This document shows positions 53,062 through 62,318 of a stretch of DNA of 64,000 nt, in pieces. The DNA comes from an uncultured bacterium (GTDB lineage: Bacteria > Cyanobacteriota > Vampirovibrionia > Gastranaerophilales > Gastranaerophilaceae). Below the pieces are notes generated by a model. The model saw only the letters and a list, made by a program, of their open reading frames with translations. It ran no database searches and was not told the DNA's origin. Numbering within the stretch: the stretch's first letter is position 1; every line of letters begins with the position of its first letter. The translations under genes were made by a program, and so were the position numbers. The DNA lies in contig CACZFL010000005.1 of the NCBI GenBank assembly GCA_902780525.1, forward strand, positions 124,001-188,000. Reading direction: 5' to 3'.

Positions 53062-53523
53062 CTATACCTTCTTGTTTACAAATATGCCTGAAGCCATGTT
53101 CAGTTTCTGTACGAGTTCCCCGAGTTCGTCGCCCGATATTGTTTCAACTAATCTGTCGGAAGAACTGTCGTATAATTCTATTATATCATCCTTTATATTA
53201 AGTTTAACATAAAATTCTTTTTCCGGATTTTCAAAATCTTCAACATGAAATTCTTGAGTTTCTTCTTCTTCGGTTGGTGTTTCTACAAGTCCATCCTGAA
53301 ACTCTCCTTCCTCTTCTTGTTTTCCTTCACGTTTTTTTTTGCCGGAATCTTCTTCGGTTTCTTCTTTTTCTTTTACTCTTTGGTTATTTGAAAGACCGTT
53401 AACGTACTGGGCGTTATTAGACGGGTCCATAGCCATGGACTGTTCCACTTTGTTTGTATATTCAGCTGATGTTTGTTCTTTTATCGCACCGGTGTTTGAA
53501 AAAGAAAGCCCATCCATTCCCAT
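53062..53523 (-). CDS. FlaG-like protein
   Basis: A 153-residue protein. The N-terminal two-thirds are low-complexity and very acidic/Lys-rich (about 50-100). The C-terminal 60 residues follow the FlaG plan: KEFYVKLNIKDDIIELYDSS, a strand pair, then VETISGDELGELVQKLN and a hydrophobic end. FlaG influences flagellar filament length. It leads the flaG-fliS-fliT cassette. Confidence 0.7.
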   Translation of the reverse strand: MGMDGLSFSNTGAIKEQTSAEYTNKVEQSMAMDPSNNAQYVNGLSNNQRVKEKEETEEDSGKKKREGKQEEEGEFQDGLVETPTEEEETQEFHVEDFENPEKEFYVKLNIKDDIIELYDSSSDRLVETISGDELGELVQKLNMASGIFVNKKV

Positions 53524-53546
53524 AAATATTTTGTCCTTTACAAATA

Positions 53547-53575
53547 TTAACTTACTTATTATATTATGATATAAT
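53547..53575 (+). promoter_or_regulatory. Promoter of the gene at 53613
   Basis: TTAACT (53547-53552), 17-base spacer, TATAAT (53570-53575), in the intergenic stretch shared with the divergent flagellar cassette. Confidence 0.55.
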
Positions 53576-53612
53576 TTAATTCGTTACATCATATAAAAGA
53601 AGGGTTGTTTTT

Positions 53613-54362
53613 ATGAGCAAGAGCTTATTTATTGATTATATGGAAAAGTTATGTTCTTATCCTTTGTGGATTAAGCAGGTAATATTCCTGAATCTGTCAA
53701 ATGATTTAACCCAGTATTTAAGTAACGAGTTTTTGGATGTAGAAGAAGGGGATTTATTCCATGTTTATAAACCGTCTTTATCTGAGCATGGTCAAAATGA
53801 GCTTTTTACCAAAGAATCCGGATATGACGAAAGTATATATGCTTTTTTAAACTGTTGTGTAAAGCACATGTCACTTATTGAAATAGCAATAGAAAACAAT
53901 TTAACAATGGAAGAGGTTGCAAAGGCCTTTACTTTTTGTAAAACATCAAAATTCTTTTCAGATGAAGTTCCGAATCTTGTAAGTGCAATTGCAGGCTTTA
54001 TAGCCGGTAAATACAGAACGGGTGAATACCTTGTCAGAGCCGGAAAAATGACAATCGAGCAGCTTGATGAAGTTTTGAATAAGCAGCAGGAAATTAAAGA
54101 TTCCGGAAAACACGTTTTTATTGCGGAACTTATGGTTCAAATGGGCTTTGTAAAAGAAAAGGATGTTAAAAGTATTATCTTTATGAAGGAAGAAGCCGGA
54201 AAAAGATTTTCTCTTAATACGGAAGAGATGCCAAATATTTCTTTTGAAAAAGAAAAGTATGATTTGCAGGTTGAATACACGCGTCTAAAGGAAGAAAACG
54301 AAATATTGCGTCAGAAGATGGATGCCGTTTTAACCTTTATAAAGGATCATAAATCTGAGTAA
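53613..54362 (+). CDS. MshEN-like domain protein with coiled coil
   Basis: A 249-residue soluble protein. Residues about 130-195 resemble the N-terminal domain of type II secretion/MshE ATPases: RTGEYLVRAGKMTIEQLDEVL, then GKHVFIAELMVQMGFVKEKD. Such domains can bind cyclic di-GMP or partners, but key residues cannot be checked here. A coiled coil (about 215-245) ends the protein. No ATPase domain is present. It is divergent from the flaG-fliS-fliT cassette. Confidence 0.6.
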   Translation: MSKSLFIDYMEKLCSYPLWIKQVIFLNLSNDLTQYLSNEFLDVEEGDLFHVYKPSLSEHGQNELFTKESGYDESIYAFLNCCVKHMSLIEIAIENNLTMEEVAKAFTFCKTSKFFSDEVPNLVSAIAGFIAGKYRTGEYLVRAGKMTIEQLDEVLNKQQEIKDSGKHVFIAELMVQMGFVKEKDVKSIIFMKEEAGKRFSLNTEEMPNISFEKEKYDLQVEYTRLKEENEILRQKMDAVLTFIKDHKSE

Positions 54363-54386
54363 GATTAAGAAGGTGAATCGGATAAA

Positions 54387-55295
54387 ATGATTAAGGTAGA
54401 ATATATAAGGGATGGATTAGCAGAAGAAGTACATACCGGGGTTTGGGTTTCAGCAAAACCAATAAATGGTTTTTCGCCTGATAATGACCACGCTGCTCCT
54501 TATTTTTTACGCTCATGTGCAAAACCTTTGCAGGCAACATTGTTAATTGATAACAATCTTGATTTTACAGAGGAAGAATTAGCTTTTTGTAGTGCTTCTC
54601 ATGCCGGAGAAGATTGTCATATAAAAGTTGCAACCAAACTTTTAAAAAAATTAAAGCTAAAAGAAGATAAACTGAAATGCGGTATTCATGCTCCTCTCTC
54701 AAAGGGCATGCAGAACAGAATGATTGTACGTGGTGATTCACCTACGGTGTTACACAATAATTGTTCGGGAAAACATATAGGTTTTTTAGCAATATGTGAT
54801 AAAAATGGCTGGGATCTGGAAACTTATGAAGATCCGACTCATCCTCTTCAGATAGCCGTAAAGGAAAAAATATACGATTTATGCGGTGTGGAAAAAGATT
54901 ATCCAATGACTACAGATGGCTGTGGAGTGCCAATTGTAAGTATGCCGTTGAAAAATCTGGTAAACGGATATATAAGACTTCTTGAATATCCGAGGTTATT
55001 GCGTGCAATAAAAGCACATCCGTATATATTTGGCGGTGACGGAAGAACAGATACAGAGATTATAAGCAAGACGGACAATATTATTGCAAAAGTCGGTGCT
55101 GGCGGATTGTGTGTTGTGCTTAATGTACGTGAATGCAATGCGTTTGTCGTAAAAATTAATGATGCTTCTATGGAGGCAAGAAGATTTGCACTATTTGAGA
55201 TAATTAACCGCATCGGCTGGGGTGAAATAAAATACGACAACCGAATAACTACATTAGCAGGTAAAGTTGTAGGTCAGGTTCAGGTTTCTATTTGA
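54387..55295 (+). CDS. Asparaginase II family protein
   Basis: A 302-residue member of the L-asparaginase II family (Rhizobium AnsA type, Pfam Asparaginase_II), unrelated to the classic bacterial asparaginases. Family motifs are FLRSCAKPLQA, ASHAGED, HNNCSGKHIGFL and TTDGCGVPI, with conserved Cys and Lys residues. It converts asparagine to aspartate and ammonia if active. It overlaps ispF by 16 bases on the opposite strand. Confidence 0.88.
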   Translation: MIKVEYIRDGLAEEVHTGVWVSAKPINGFSPDNDHAAPYFLRSCAKPLQATLLIDNNLDFTEEELAFCSASHAGEDCHIKVATKLLKKLKLKEDKLKCGIHAPLSKGMQNRMIVRGDSPTVLHNNCSGKHIGFLAICDKNGWDLETYEDPTHPLQIAVKEKIYDLCGVEKDYPMTTDGCGVPIVSMPLKNLVNGYIRLLEYPRLLRAIKAHPYIFGGDGRTDTEIISKTDNIIAKVGAGGLCVVLNVRECNAFVVKINDASMEARRFALFEIINRIGWGEIKYDNRITTLAGKVVGQVQVSI

Positions 55296-55780
55296 TTTTT
55301 ATAAACCAAAACAACCGCTTGCGCTTCAATTGCCTTTTTCTCGCCTACTGCGTCAAGGTGTTCTTTTGTTTTTGCTTTTATGGATAAATCGTTAATATCC
55401 ATTTCTAAAACAGAAGCCAGCTTTTCTTTCATTTGTGGTATATACGGCATCATCTTCGGAGCTTGTGCAATTATATTTGTATCAAGGTTTCCGATTAAAT
55501 ACCCATTTCCTTTAACCATAGAATAAACTTTTTTTAGCAGTTCAATGCTGTCGGCTCCTTTGTATTTATCGTCTGTATCAGGGAACAGAGTTCCGATATC
55601 AGGAAGGGCTAGAGAGCCAAGAAGGGCATCAATTATTGCGTGTACAAGAACATCTGCGTCAGAGTGCCCAAGCAGCCCTTTTTCGTAGGGAATTTTAATC
55701 CCGCCTATGATTAAATCACGGTTTTCTTCAAGTCTGTGTAAATCGTATCCTATGCCTGTTCTGAAATTTGGTTTGTTCAT
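55280..55780 (-). CDS. ispF: 2-C-methyl-D-erythritol 2,4-cyclodiphosphate synthase IspF
   Basis: A 166-residue trimeric zinc enzyme of the MEP isoprenoid pathway. It opens RTGIGYDLHRLEENR (metal Asp and His), then GLLGHSDADVLVHAIIDALLG, FPDTDDKYKG and the C-terminal KAKTKEHLDAVGEK with the substrate Thr. Length is typical. Single gene with its own upstream AT-rich region. Confidence 0.96.
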   Translation of the reverse strand: MNKPNFRTGIGYDLHRLEENRDLIIGGIKIPYEKGLLGHSDADVLVHAIIDALLGSLALPDIGTLFPDTDDKYKGADSIELLKKVYSMVKGNGYLIGNLDTNIIAQAPKMMPYIPQMKEKLASVLEMDINDLSIKAKTKEHLDAVGEKKAIEAQAVVLVYKNQIET

Positions 55781-55818
55781 GATTAAACCCTCTTAAATAA
55801 TATTAACATAAATTTTAC

Positions 55819-55847
55819 TTGTATTAAAACAATTTCGGCTCTATAAT
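55819..55847 (+). promoter_or_regulatory. Promoter of the GHL10 gene
   Basis: TTGTAT (55819-55824), 17-base spacer, TATAAT (55842-55847). The leader is about 16 bases. Confidence 0.65.
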
Positions 55848-55869
55848 GTTTGTATTAGGGTAAATAGGG

Positions 55870-57657
55870 ATGGAGAGAATACTAAGAAGTTTATTTTTTA
55901 TATTTATGTCCTTTTTATTTTGCGCAAATGTAATGGCGCAGAATATTTATGAGCCGTTCATTCCGAAAGAAAATGAGGTTATTTTTAATCAGTCAACATT
56001 CCCTATAAGTGTAATTGACCCTCAAACAGCAACAAATAAAGCAGGTGCAAATTATCCCGGGCTGAGAGGGGCTAATCAGCTTGTAATTTATACTCCTGCA
56101 TTCGGCTTCAGAACAAATACAAATGAATTTGGTACGGAAGCAATTATTACTGGTGATACTGTTACGGCGCTTAGTGGTGCGGATTCTCTTATTCCTGCCA
56201 ACGGATTTGTGATAAGCGGGCATGGGCGCGCAAAAAAATGGATTAACGAAAATGTAATGGTGGGCTCAAAAATATACGTTGATACAGAGAAACAAATTAT
56301 TACATCTTATATAACATCGGATACATTTTTGTACAGTGCAAGAGAGAAAGTAAACGAAGTTGAAAATATGATGTTTTATTATACCCAGGATTCTTCAGTA
56401 AACCAAAGACGCACAATCCAGAATTTAAACAAAGCAAAGGATTATATAGAACGAGCACAAAGGGATAGTGAAGATTCACAGAAGTATGCATCTAGAGCTA
56501 TTGAATATGCTGATATGGCAATGTCAACAGTTATTCCGTATAATCCGTATGAATTTAAAGGAGTTTGGATAAGACCGACTTATCATAATATTGATGAAAT
56601 TACTTCCGTGTTGGATAGGATAGCAGATGCAGGGATAAATAATATTTTTATTGAAACATATTATCATGGTCAAACAATATTCCCGTCACGGACAATGGAA
56701 GAATACGGATTTATAAAACAAAATCCAGAATTTGAAGGTTTTGATCCATTGAGAATATGGATAAAAGAGGCTCACAGACGTGGAATTAAAGTTCATATCT
56801 GGTTTGAATCTTTTTATGTAGGCAACAAGCCTCCGGAAACAAATCCGAAATATATTCTTTCAGTAAAACCGGAATGGGCAAATTATCAGAAGAAAAATGC
56901 GGATTCTGAAACAATACCGTATTCGGTTTCGGAACACAACGGATACTTTATAGACCCAGCTAATCCTGATGTTCAGGCCTTTTTGTACAATTTGATTGAT
57001 GAAATTATTTTAAGATACAGACCGGACGGAATTAATCTTGATTACATAAGATATCCGCAGTCACTTGCTCCGAATTATTCTAACTATGACATGTCTAACT
57101 GGGGATATACCAAATATGCAAGAGAAGAATTTAAAAAGATGTATAACATAGATCCGATAGAACTCGTTCCGGGTGATTATATGTGGTACCAGTGGAATAT
57201 TTATCGTGCAGGAAAAATTACCGATTTTGTCCGCCGTATTGGCAGACTTGCCCGTATGAACGGAATAACAATTACTGCCGTGATATTCCCGAATCTTCAA
57301 ATGGCATACGATACCAAATTGCAGGACTGGAAAACTTGGTCAATGAATGACTTTATAGACGGATTTACACCGCTTCTTCTTACTTGCGATGATAAAACAG
57401 CCATGAACCTTATGGGTAATGTTTTAAGAAATAAATCTCCGAGAACAAAATTGTACGCAGGTTTGTTCGTTACATTTATGAACGGTTCAAATGCTGATTT
57501 GGTCAAACAGATTCATGCGGCCAGAAGATATGCGGTTAATGGTCTTATAATTTTTGACTATGCTCATTTAAAAGACAGCTATGTAAATATGCTTACTCAA
57601 AGTATATTTAAACCTATACCAAAAGAAGCCAGGGGGTATAGAAATGCAAGAAGATAA
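55870..57657 (+). CDS. Secreted family-10-like glycosyl hydrolase (GHL10)
   Basis: A 595-residue exported protein. Signal peptide about 1-24 (ending VMAQ). An N-terminal strand-rich region (about 30-150) and a helical hairpin (about 155-220) precede the GHL10 TIM barrel (about 225-560). The barrel has FKGVWIRPTYHN, FIETYYHGQT, KVHIWFESFYVGNK and DGINLDYIRYPQS, with acidic residues at barrel ends. Relatives act on peptidoglycan or polysaccharide. It overlaps the next small gene by 14 bases. Confidence 0.88.
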   Translation: MERILRSLFFIFMSFLFCANVMAQNIYEPFIPKENEVIFNQSTFPISVIDPQTATNKAGANYPGLRGANQLVIYTPAFGFRTNTNEFGTEAIITGDTVTALSGADSLIPANGFVISGHGRAKKWINENVMVGSKIYVDTEKQIITSYITSDTFLYSAREKVNEVENMMFYYTQDSSVNQRRTIQNLNKAKDYIERAQRDSEDSQKYASRAIEYADMAMSTVIPYNPYEFKGVWIRPTYHNIDEITSVLDRIADAGINNIFIETYYHGQTIFPSRTMEEYGFIKQNPEFEGFDPLRIWIKEAHRRGIKVHIWFESFYVGNKPPETNPKYILSVKPEWANYQKKNADSETIPYSVSEHNGYFIDPANPDVQAFLYNLIDEIILRYRPDGINLDYIRYPQSLAPNYSNYDMSNWGYTKYAREEFKKMYNIDPIELVPGDYMWYQWNIYRAGKITDFVRRIGRLARMNGITITAVIFPNLQMAYDTKLQDWKTWSMNDFIDGFTPLLLTCDDKTAMNLMGNVLRNKSPRTKLYAGLFVTFMNGSNADLVKQIHAARRYAVNGLIIFDYAHLKDSYVNMLTQSIFKPIPKEARGYRNARR

Positions 57658-57853
57658 TAACAATATCGCTCAGCCTAAAAGGAAATTCATAGGTGTATGG
57701 TTTGAATGCTGCCATGCATATGGAAGACTGTATAAAAATAAGGAAGGAACCTGTTACAGAGGCAGATGCCCTAAGTGCTTGCGCTCGGTAAGAGTGCCTA
57801 TTGACAGAAATAGCGATAGTGCAACAGACAGGAGATTTTTCCGCGGGAGTTAA
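57644..57853 (+). CDS. Small Cys-rich zinc-binding protein
   Basis: A 69-residue protein with FECCHAYGRLYKN and GRCPKCLRSVRVP, giving two cysteine pairs plus a His that probably bind zinc. It overlaps the GHL10 gene by 14 bases and is coupled to it. AGGGGG lies upstream of its ATG. No named family. Confidence 0.7.
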   Translation: MQEDNNNIAQPKRKFIGVWFECCHAYGRLYKNKEGTCYRGRCPKCLRSVRVPIDRNSDSATDRRFFRGS

Positions 57854-57949
57854 ATGTACTTTGGTCCTGTGCTATAGAAAAACAAATGGCAGGCATAAAG
57901 TGGTACGGGAGCAGTATATTGCCGGTTGAAAACATAAGGAGATTATTTG

Positions 57950-59188
57950 ATGTTAGAACAATTGAGAAAAGAAAATGAAGTCTTAGATATTTTTTGTAAT
58001 CTGGTTTCAATTCCTTCGCCTTCTCTTAAAGAAGAACATGTTATAAAGTGGATACTTGATTTTTGTGAAGAAAATAAAATAAATGCAAAACGTGATAATT
58101 ATGGAAATATTTATATTTATGTTCCCGGGACAGACAGCTCAAAAGAACCGATAATGTTATCTTCTCACATGGATGTAGTGGGTGATGACAGCCCTGTGAG
58201 TATTTATTTGGATGATGAGGGTTTTATACATGCAATAGACAGAACTCTTGGCGCTGATGACAAAGTCGGTGTTGCCTGTGCTTTAATGCTGGCTAAAGAA
58301 GCGGTAAATGGAAAACTAGTTGCTCATGGGGGATTAGAAATTACTTTTACCAGAGATGAAGAAACCGGCATGAGTGGTATTGAGCACGTCGAGTTTGATA
58401 AAATTTTGTCTAAGTATGTTCTTGTAAACGATGCTGATAAATTAGGTCAGTTGCAAATTTCAGGTGCAAGTTATACTAATGCAAAAATTACCGTAAGAGG
58501 TTTAAAAGGCGGACATTCGGGTATTGATATAGGCGATGAAACAAGACTGAACGCAGGAAAACTTCTGGCAGAACTTATTGCAGAGTTTCCTCAGGGAGTA
58601 TATTATCAGGATGAAACAGGGGTTATTACATCTTGTAACCTTGGTGCTATGGTAGCAGGAGGAATTCAAAACTCAGTTGCTTCTATTGTTGAAAAAGGGA
58701 TTAAAACAAATGATTACATATCTGAGATTATGAAAAAGACTTCTACTAATATTATTAATGTTCTCGGTATGGCATCATATTCAATAAGAAGTGCAAGTGT
58801 TGCAAGGGAAGAAGCTCTAAAAACATATATGGCATCAATCGTTGCAAAGTTCAACTCAAAATATGAAGGTTTGGCCGAAGCAACTATCGAATTTGAGGAA
58901 CATTTACCTCCGTTTGAAAGAGCAGAAGATGACAGAATTGAAAGAGTTCATACAGAAGCCTGCAGGCGTGCAGGAATAAAGAATGATATTTCCTCATTCC
59001 ACGCAGGTGCTGAAACACACATCTACTGTCAGCACAAAAATTCAAAAGGTGAAACATTTATGCCGATGCTTTTGGGATTGGCTGATGTTTATAATATGCA
59101 CTCTGCTAATGAAAAAGTAGATTATAAATCGCTTCTGAAGGGGTATGAAGTAATCAGAAATACTTTTATTATATTTAATGAAGGATAA
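57950..59188 (+). CDS. M20 family metallopeptidase (PepT-like)
   Basis: A 412-residue zinc aminopeptidase of family M20. ATG 57950 has AAGGAG eight bases upstream; the adjacent TTG at 57947 is less likely. Metal ligands are in SSHMDVV (about 70), TLGADDKVG, FTRDEETGMSG, VNDADK and SSFHAGAETH. A dimerisation domain (about 170-290) lies between. It trims small peptides, probably in the cytoplasm. Confidence 0.9.
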   Translation: MLEQLRKENEVLDIFCNLVSIPSPSLKEEHVIKWILDFCEENKINAKRDNYGNIYIYVPGTDSSKEPIMLSSHMDVVGDDSPVSIYLDDEGFIHAIDRTLGADDKVGVACALMLAKEAVNGKLVAHGGLEITFTRDEETGMSGIEHVEFDKILSKYVLVNDADKLGQLQISGASYTNAKITVRGLKGGHSGIDIGDETRLNAGKLLAELIAEFPQGVYYQDETGVITSCNLGAMVAGGIQNSVASIVEKGIKTNDYISEIMKKTSTNIINVLGMASYSIRSASVAREEALKTYMASIVAKFNSKYEGLAEATIEFEEHLPPFERAEDDRIERVHTEACRRAGIKNDISSFHAGAETHIYCQHKNSKGETFMPMLLGLADVYNMHSANEKVDYKSLLKGYEVIRNTFIIFNEG

Positions 59189-59248
59189 GCGCAAAAAATA
59201 TTTTTACGTGTTTTTACACAGGCAGAAGACATTTTTTAGAGGTATAGT

Positions 59249-59506
59249 ATGATAATAAATGCAATAAATAGCAATAACAATATAAATATGTACGGCAGAA
59301 TCAAATATTCAAAACACACTCCAAAACCATTGCCGTTTGATGAGTTTTATTTTCAGCCAGAGTTAAGAAATAAACCTTTTTCACTGAAAAGACTTTTAAA
59401 AAGCATCGTAAACAGTGTAGAAGGTTTGTTTGCGAAAAATAAATCAGTAAAAGAAGGCCACTATGAGGATATAAAATCAATAAGGGGCTCTGTGACAGAG
59501 ATATAA
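59249..59506 (+). CDS. Small lineage-specific protein
   Basis: An 85-residue basic protein with an Asn-rich start (MIINAINSNNNINMYGRIKY) like other lineage-specific proteins here, then a Pro/Phe-rich middle and a helical, basic C-terminus. GAGGT lies upstream of the ATG. Function unknown. Confidence 0.6.
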   Translation: MIINAINSNNNINMYGRIKYSKHTPKPLPFDEFYFQPELRNKPFSLKRLLKSIVNSVEGLFAKNKSVKEGHYEDIKSIRGSVTEI

Positions 59507-59539
59507 ATATTACAAAACTTTACAATATTTTTCCCCCCT

Positions 59540-59568
59540 TTGATATTTAGGCTTTTTCTATGTATAAT
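59540..59568 (+). promoter_or_regulatory. Promoter of glyQ
   Basis: TTGATA (59540-59545), 17-base spacer, TATAAT (59563-59568). Confidence 0.7.
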
Positions 59569-59605
59569 TTTTAAAGTGTAAATTTTACAACATAGGAAAT
59601 ATGAA

Positions 59606-60478
59606 ATGGCGCTAAATTTTCAGGATTTGATTTTAAATTTGTCACGTTTTTGGTCTGACTATGGTTGTATTATTCAACAACCGTATGATATCGAAAAAGG
59701 TGCATCTACAATGAACCCCGCTACATTTTTGAGAGCTTTGGGACCGGAACCATGGCAGACAGCAATGGTTGAACCCTGCAGAAGACCTACCGATGCAAGG
59801 TATGGTGAAAACCCAAACAGGCTGGGACATTATTTTCAGTATCAGGTAATCTTAAAACCATCACCAGATAACGCTCAGGAACTTTATTTAAAGAGTCTTG
59901 AAGCTATGGGTATAGATTTAAGTAAGCATGATGTAAGATTTGTTGAGGATAACTGGGAATCTCCGACTCTCGGTGCTGCAGGTGTAGGTTGGGAAGTTTG
60001 GCTTGACGGTATGGAAATTACTCAGTTTACATACTTCCAGCAAGTTGGCGGTTTGGAAGTTAAGCCTGTTGCTCTGGAAATTACTTACGGTTTAGAGAGA
60101 ATTGCTATGTATATTCAAAACAAAGAATCTGTTTTTGATATTATGTGGAACAATACTCTTAAATATGGTGAAATTTACCTTCAAAATGAGATAGAACAGT
60201 CAAAATACAATTTTGAATACTCTGATGCTGACAGACTTTTCAGCTTGTTTGATGCTTATCAGAAAGAAGTTGATAATTGCGTTCAGGCAGAGCTTGTTCT
60301 TCCTGCTTACGATTACGTTTTAAAATGTTCGCATACATTTAACCTTCTCGATGCAAGAGGGGTAATCTCTAAAGACGAACGTATAAACTTTATTAACAGA
60401 GTTCGTACAATGGCTTCCGCTGTTGCAAAACTTTATGTTGAGCAGAGAGAAAAACTCGGTTTCCCTTTATGTAAGTAA
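59606..60478 (+). CDS. glyQ: Glycyl-tRNA synthetase alpha subunit
   Basis: A 290-residue catalytic alpha subunit of the bacterial alpha2beta2 glycyl-tRNA synthetase. Conserved blocks include [53 protein letters not shown], and [12 protein letters not shown] at the end. AGGAAA precedes the ATG. The beta subunit glyS is not next to it, although the two are often adjacent. Confidence 0.97.
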   Translation: MALNFQDLILNLSRFWSDYGCIIQQPYDIEKGASTMNPATFLRALGPEPWQTAMVEPCRRPTDARYGENPNRLGHYFQYQVILKPSPDNAQELYLKSLEAMGIDLSKHDVRFVEDNWESPTLGAAGVGWEVWLDGMEITQFTYFQQVGGLEVKPVALEITYGLERIAMYIQNKESVFDIMWNNTLKYGEIYLQNEIEQSKYNFEYSDADRLFSLFDAYQKEVDNCVQAELVLPAYDYVLKCSHTFNLLDARGVISKDERINFINRVRTMASAVAKLYVEQREKLGFPLCK

Positions 60479-60488
60479 AGGAGAAAGA

Positions 60489-60704
60489 ATGAAAACTTTT
60501 CCTGTAATAAATTTAAGCAAAAGAGAAGAACAGACATTTTTGTTAAGTGAACTTGCAAGACGAAATAATAAAAAGACGGAAAAAATATTACTTGTAAGTC
60601 CTCCCGAGGTTAAACAGCAACCGATTGATTTAATTTCAGAAAAGGAAGGCGAAGAAATTCTGGAAAAGTTAAAAAGAATTAATAAAGAATTTTTTGGAAA
60701 ATAA
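60489..60704 (+). CDS. Small hypothetical protein after glyQ
   Basis: A 71-residue charged protein of no known family. ATG 60489 is the start: AAAGGAG lies just upstream (60477-60483), and the longer frame overlaps glyQ. Helical, with a central LLVSPPEVKQQP turn. It lies between glyQ and the first permease, 11 bases after glyQ. Confidence 0.7.
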   Translation: MKTFPVINLSKREEQTFLLSELARRNNKKTEKILLVSPPEVKQQPIDLISEKEGEEILEKLKRINKEFFGK

Positions 60705-60728
60705 TTGACCGAAAATGAAAGGATATAA

Positions 60729-62318
60729 ATGGCACTTACCGATATAATAGCAAACATGTTGAAAAGAAAAACCCCTGATGATGCAGTAGAAAGTGCATCA
60801 AAAGGAGGTTTGGAAAAAACACTCGGTGTTTGGGATTTGATTATTCTGGGCGTGGGAGCCATTATCGGCTCAGGAATTTTTGCGGTCGTTGGTATTGCTG
60901 CTGCCGGTTCAGCAGACGGTACTAGTCCCGGGGCAGGTCCTGCATTAGTATTATCAATGATTATTGCGGCAATTGCGTGTGTGTTTTCTGCGCTTTGTTT
61001 CAGTGAGTTTGCAGCAATGATTCCTGTGTCAGGTGGTGCTTATTCATATACTTACGCAACATTGGGCGAATGTGCAGCATGGCTTGTCGGCTGGATATTA
61101 ATGCTTGAGTACGTAATTGCTTTTATTGCAGTATCATGTGCCTGGGCAAACTATGTTGTTCAGTTCTTAAAAGGTTTCGGTCACATACTTCCTGCTTTTA
61201 TAACAAATCCTCCCGTATGGCTAGTTAATGACTTCAGAAGCGCAGTTCATACTTTATCTTCTCAGGGAATTGATTACCATTCGGTTATTCCTTCAATTTG
61301 CGGAATACCTTTTTGTATAAATCTTCCTGCTGCTTTAATTATATTGTTTATAACACTCACTCTTATAAAAGGAACAAAAGATTCAACAAAATTTGCAACA
61401 TTTATGGTTGTTTTAAAAATGGGAATTATAGGCTTGTTTATCGTTTCAGGTTTATTTTTTGTTCAGCCGGACAACTGGACGCCGTTTGCTCCGAACGGTT
61501 TTAGCGGTGTGTTTATGGGGGCATTTATAATTTTCTTTGCATACATCGGATTTGATGCACTTGCAACAACCGCAGAAGAATGTAAAAATCCTCAGAAAGA
61601 TTTGCCAAGAGGTATTATAGGTTCTCTTGTAGTAACAACAATTGTTTATACGCTTGTAGCTCTTGTTCTTACGGGTATGTACAGAACACAGGGACATGTT
61701 GACCAGGCATTTTTGGGTGCACCGCTTGCGTTTACAATGGAGAATGTATTACATGGCTGGGTATCAAAGGCAATACCTGGATTTATGTCAGTAGGTATAA
61801 TAGCAGGGCTGACATCGGTTCTTCTTGTAATGCAGATGGCAGCAACAAGAATATTGTACGTAATGAGTCGTGACAACTTTTTACCGAAGGTTTTCCAAAA
61901 ACTTCACCCTAAATTTAATACTCCGCACATTCTGACCTGGGCAGTATGCATAGTTTCTATTTTCGGAACGCTCACATTAAACCTTGATGCAGCTGCGGCA
62001 TTATGTAACTTTGGAACATTTACATCTTTCATAATAGTTTGTGCGGCAATTATAATACTCAGAAAAATTGATCCCGACAGACCGAGGCCGTTTAAAGTTC
62101 CTTTCTGTCCTTGGTTTCCATTAGCCGGAATATTATGCTGCGGTGGTTTAATGGCATTTATGATGTTCTCATCTACGGGCGAATCCGCAAAACTTTCAAC
62201 AGAGTTGTTCTTTGCATGGATTGTAATGGGTATTTTAATCTATGCAACATACGGTTATTGGAACAACCGTAAAGCTGAAAAAATTACAGAAATAAAAGAA
62301 ATAGCTGAAAATGAATAG
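60729..62318 (+). CDS. APC family amino acid permease, copy 1
   Basis: A 529-residue transporter with about 12 membrane helices, CAT/YfnA type. The substrate loop of TM1 reads GVGAIIGSGIFAVVG (about 42-56), and TM6 has FFAYIGFDALATTAEE. The family segment PRPFKVPFCPWFPL lies near residue 455. It probably exchanges or imports amino acids with protons. It overlaps the second copy by eight bases. Confidence 0.9.
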   Translation: MALTDIIANMLKRKTPDDAVESASKGGLEKTLGVWDLIILGVGAIIGSGIFAVVGIAAAGSADGTSPGAGPALVLSMIIAAIACVFSALCFSEFAAMIPVSGGAYSYTYATLGECAAWLVGWILMLEYVIAFIAVSCAWANYVVQFLKGFGHILPAFITNPPVWLVNDFRSAVHTLSSQGIDYHSVIPSICGIPFCINLPAALIILFITLTLIKGTKDSTKFATFMVVLKMGIIGLFIVSGLFFVQPDNWTPFAPNGFSGVFMGAFIIFFAYIGFDALATTAEECKNPQKDLPRGIIGSLVVTTIVYTLVALVLTGMYRTQGHVDQAFLGAPLAFTMENVLHGWVSKAIPGFMSVGIIAGLTSVLLVMQMAATRILYVMSRDNFLPKVFQKLHPKFNTPHILTWAVCIVSIFGTLTLNLDAAAALCNFGTFTSFIIVCAAIIILRKIDPDRPRPFKVPFCPWFPLAGILCCGGLMAFMMFSSTGESAKLSTELFFAWIVMGILIYATYGYWNNRKAEKITEIKEIAENE

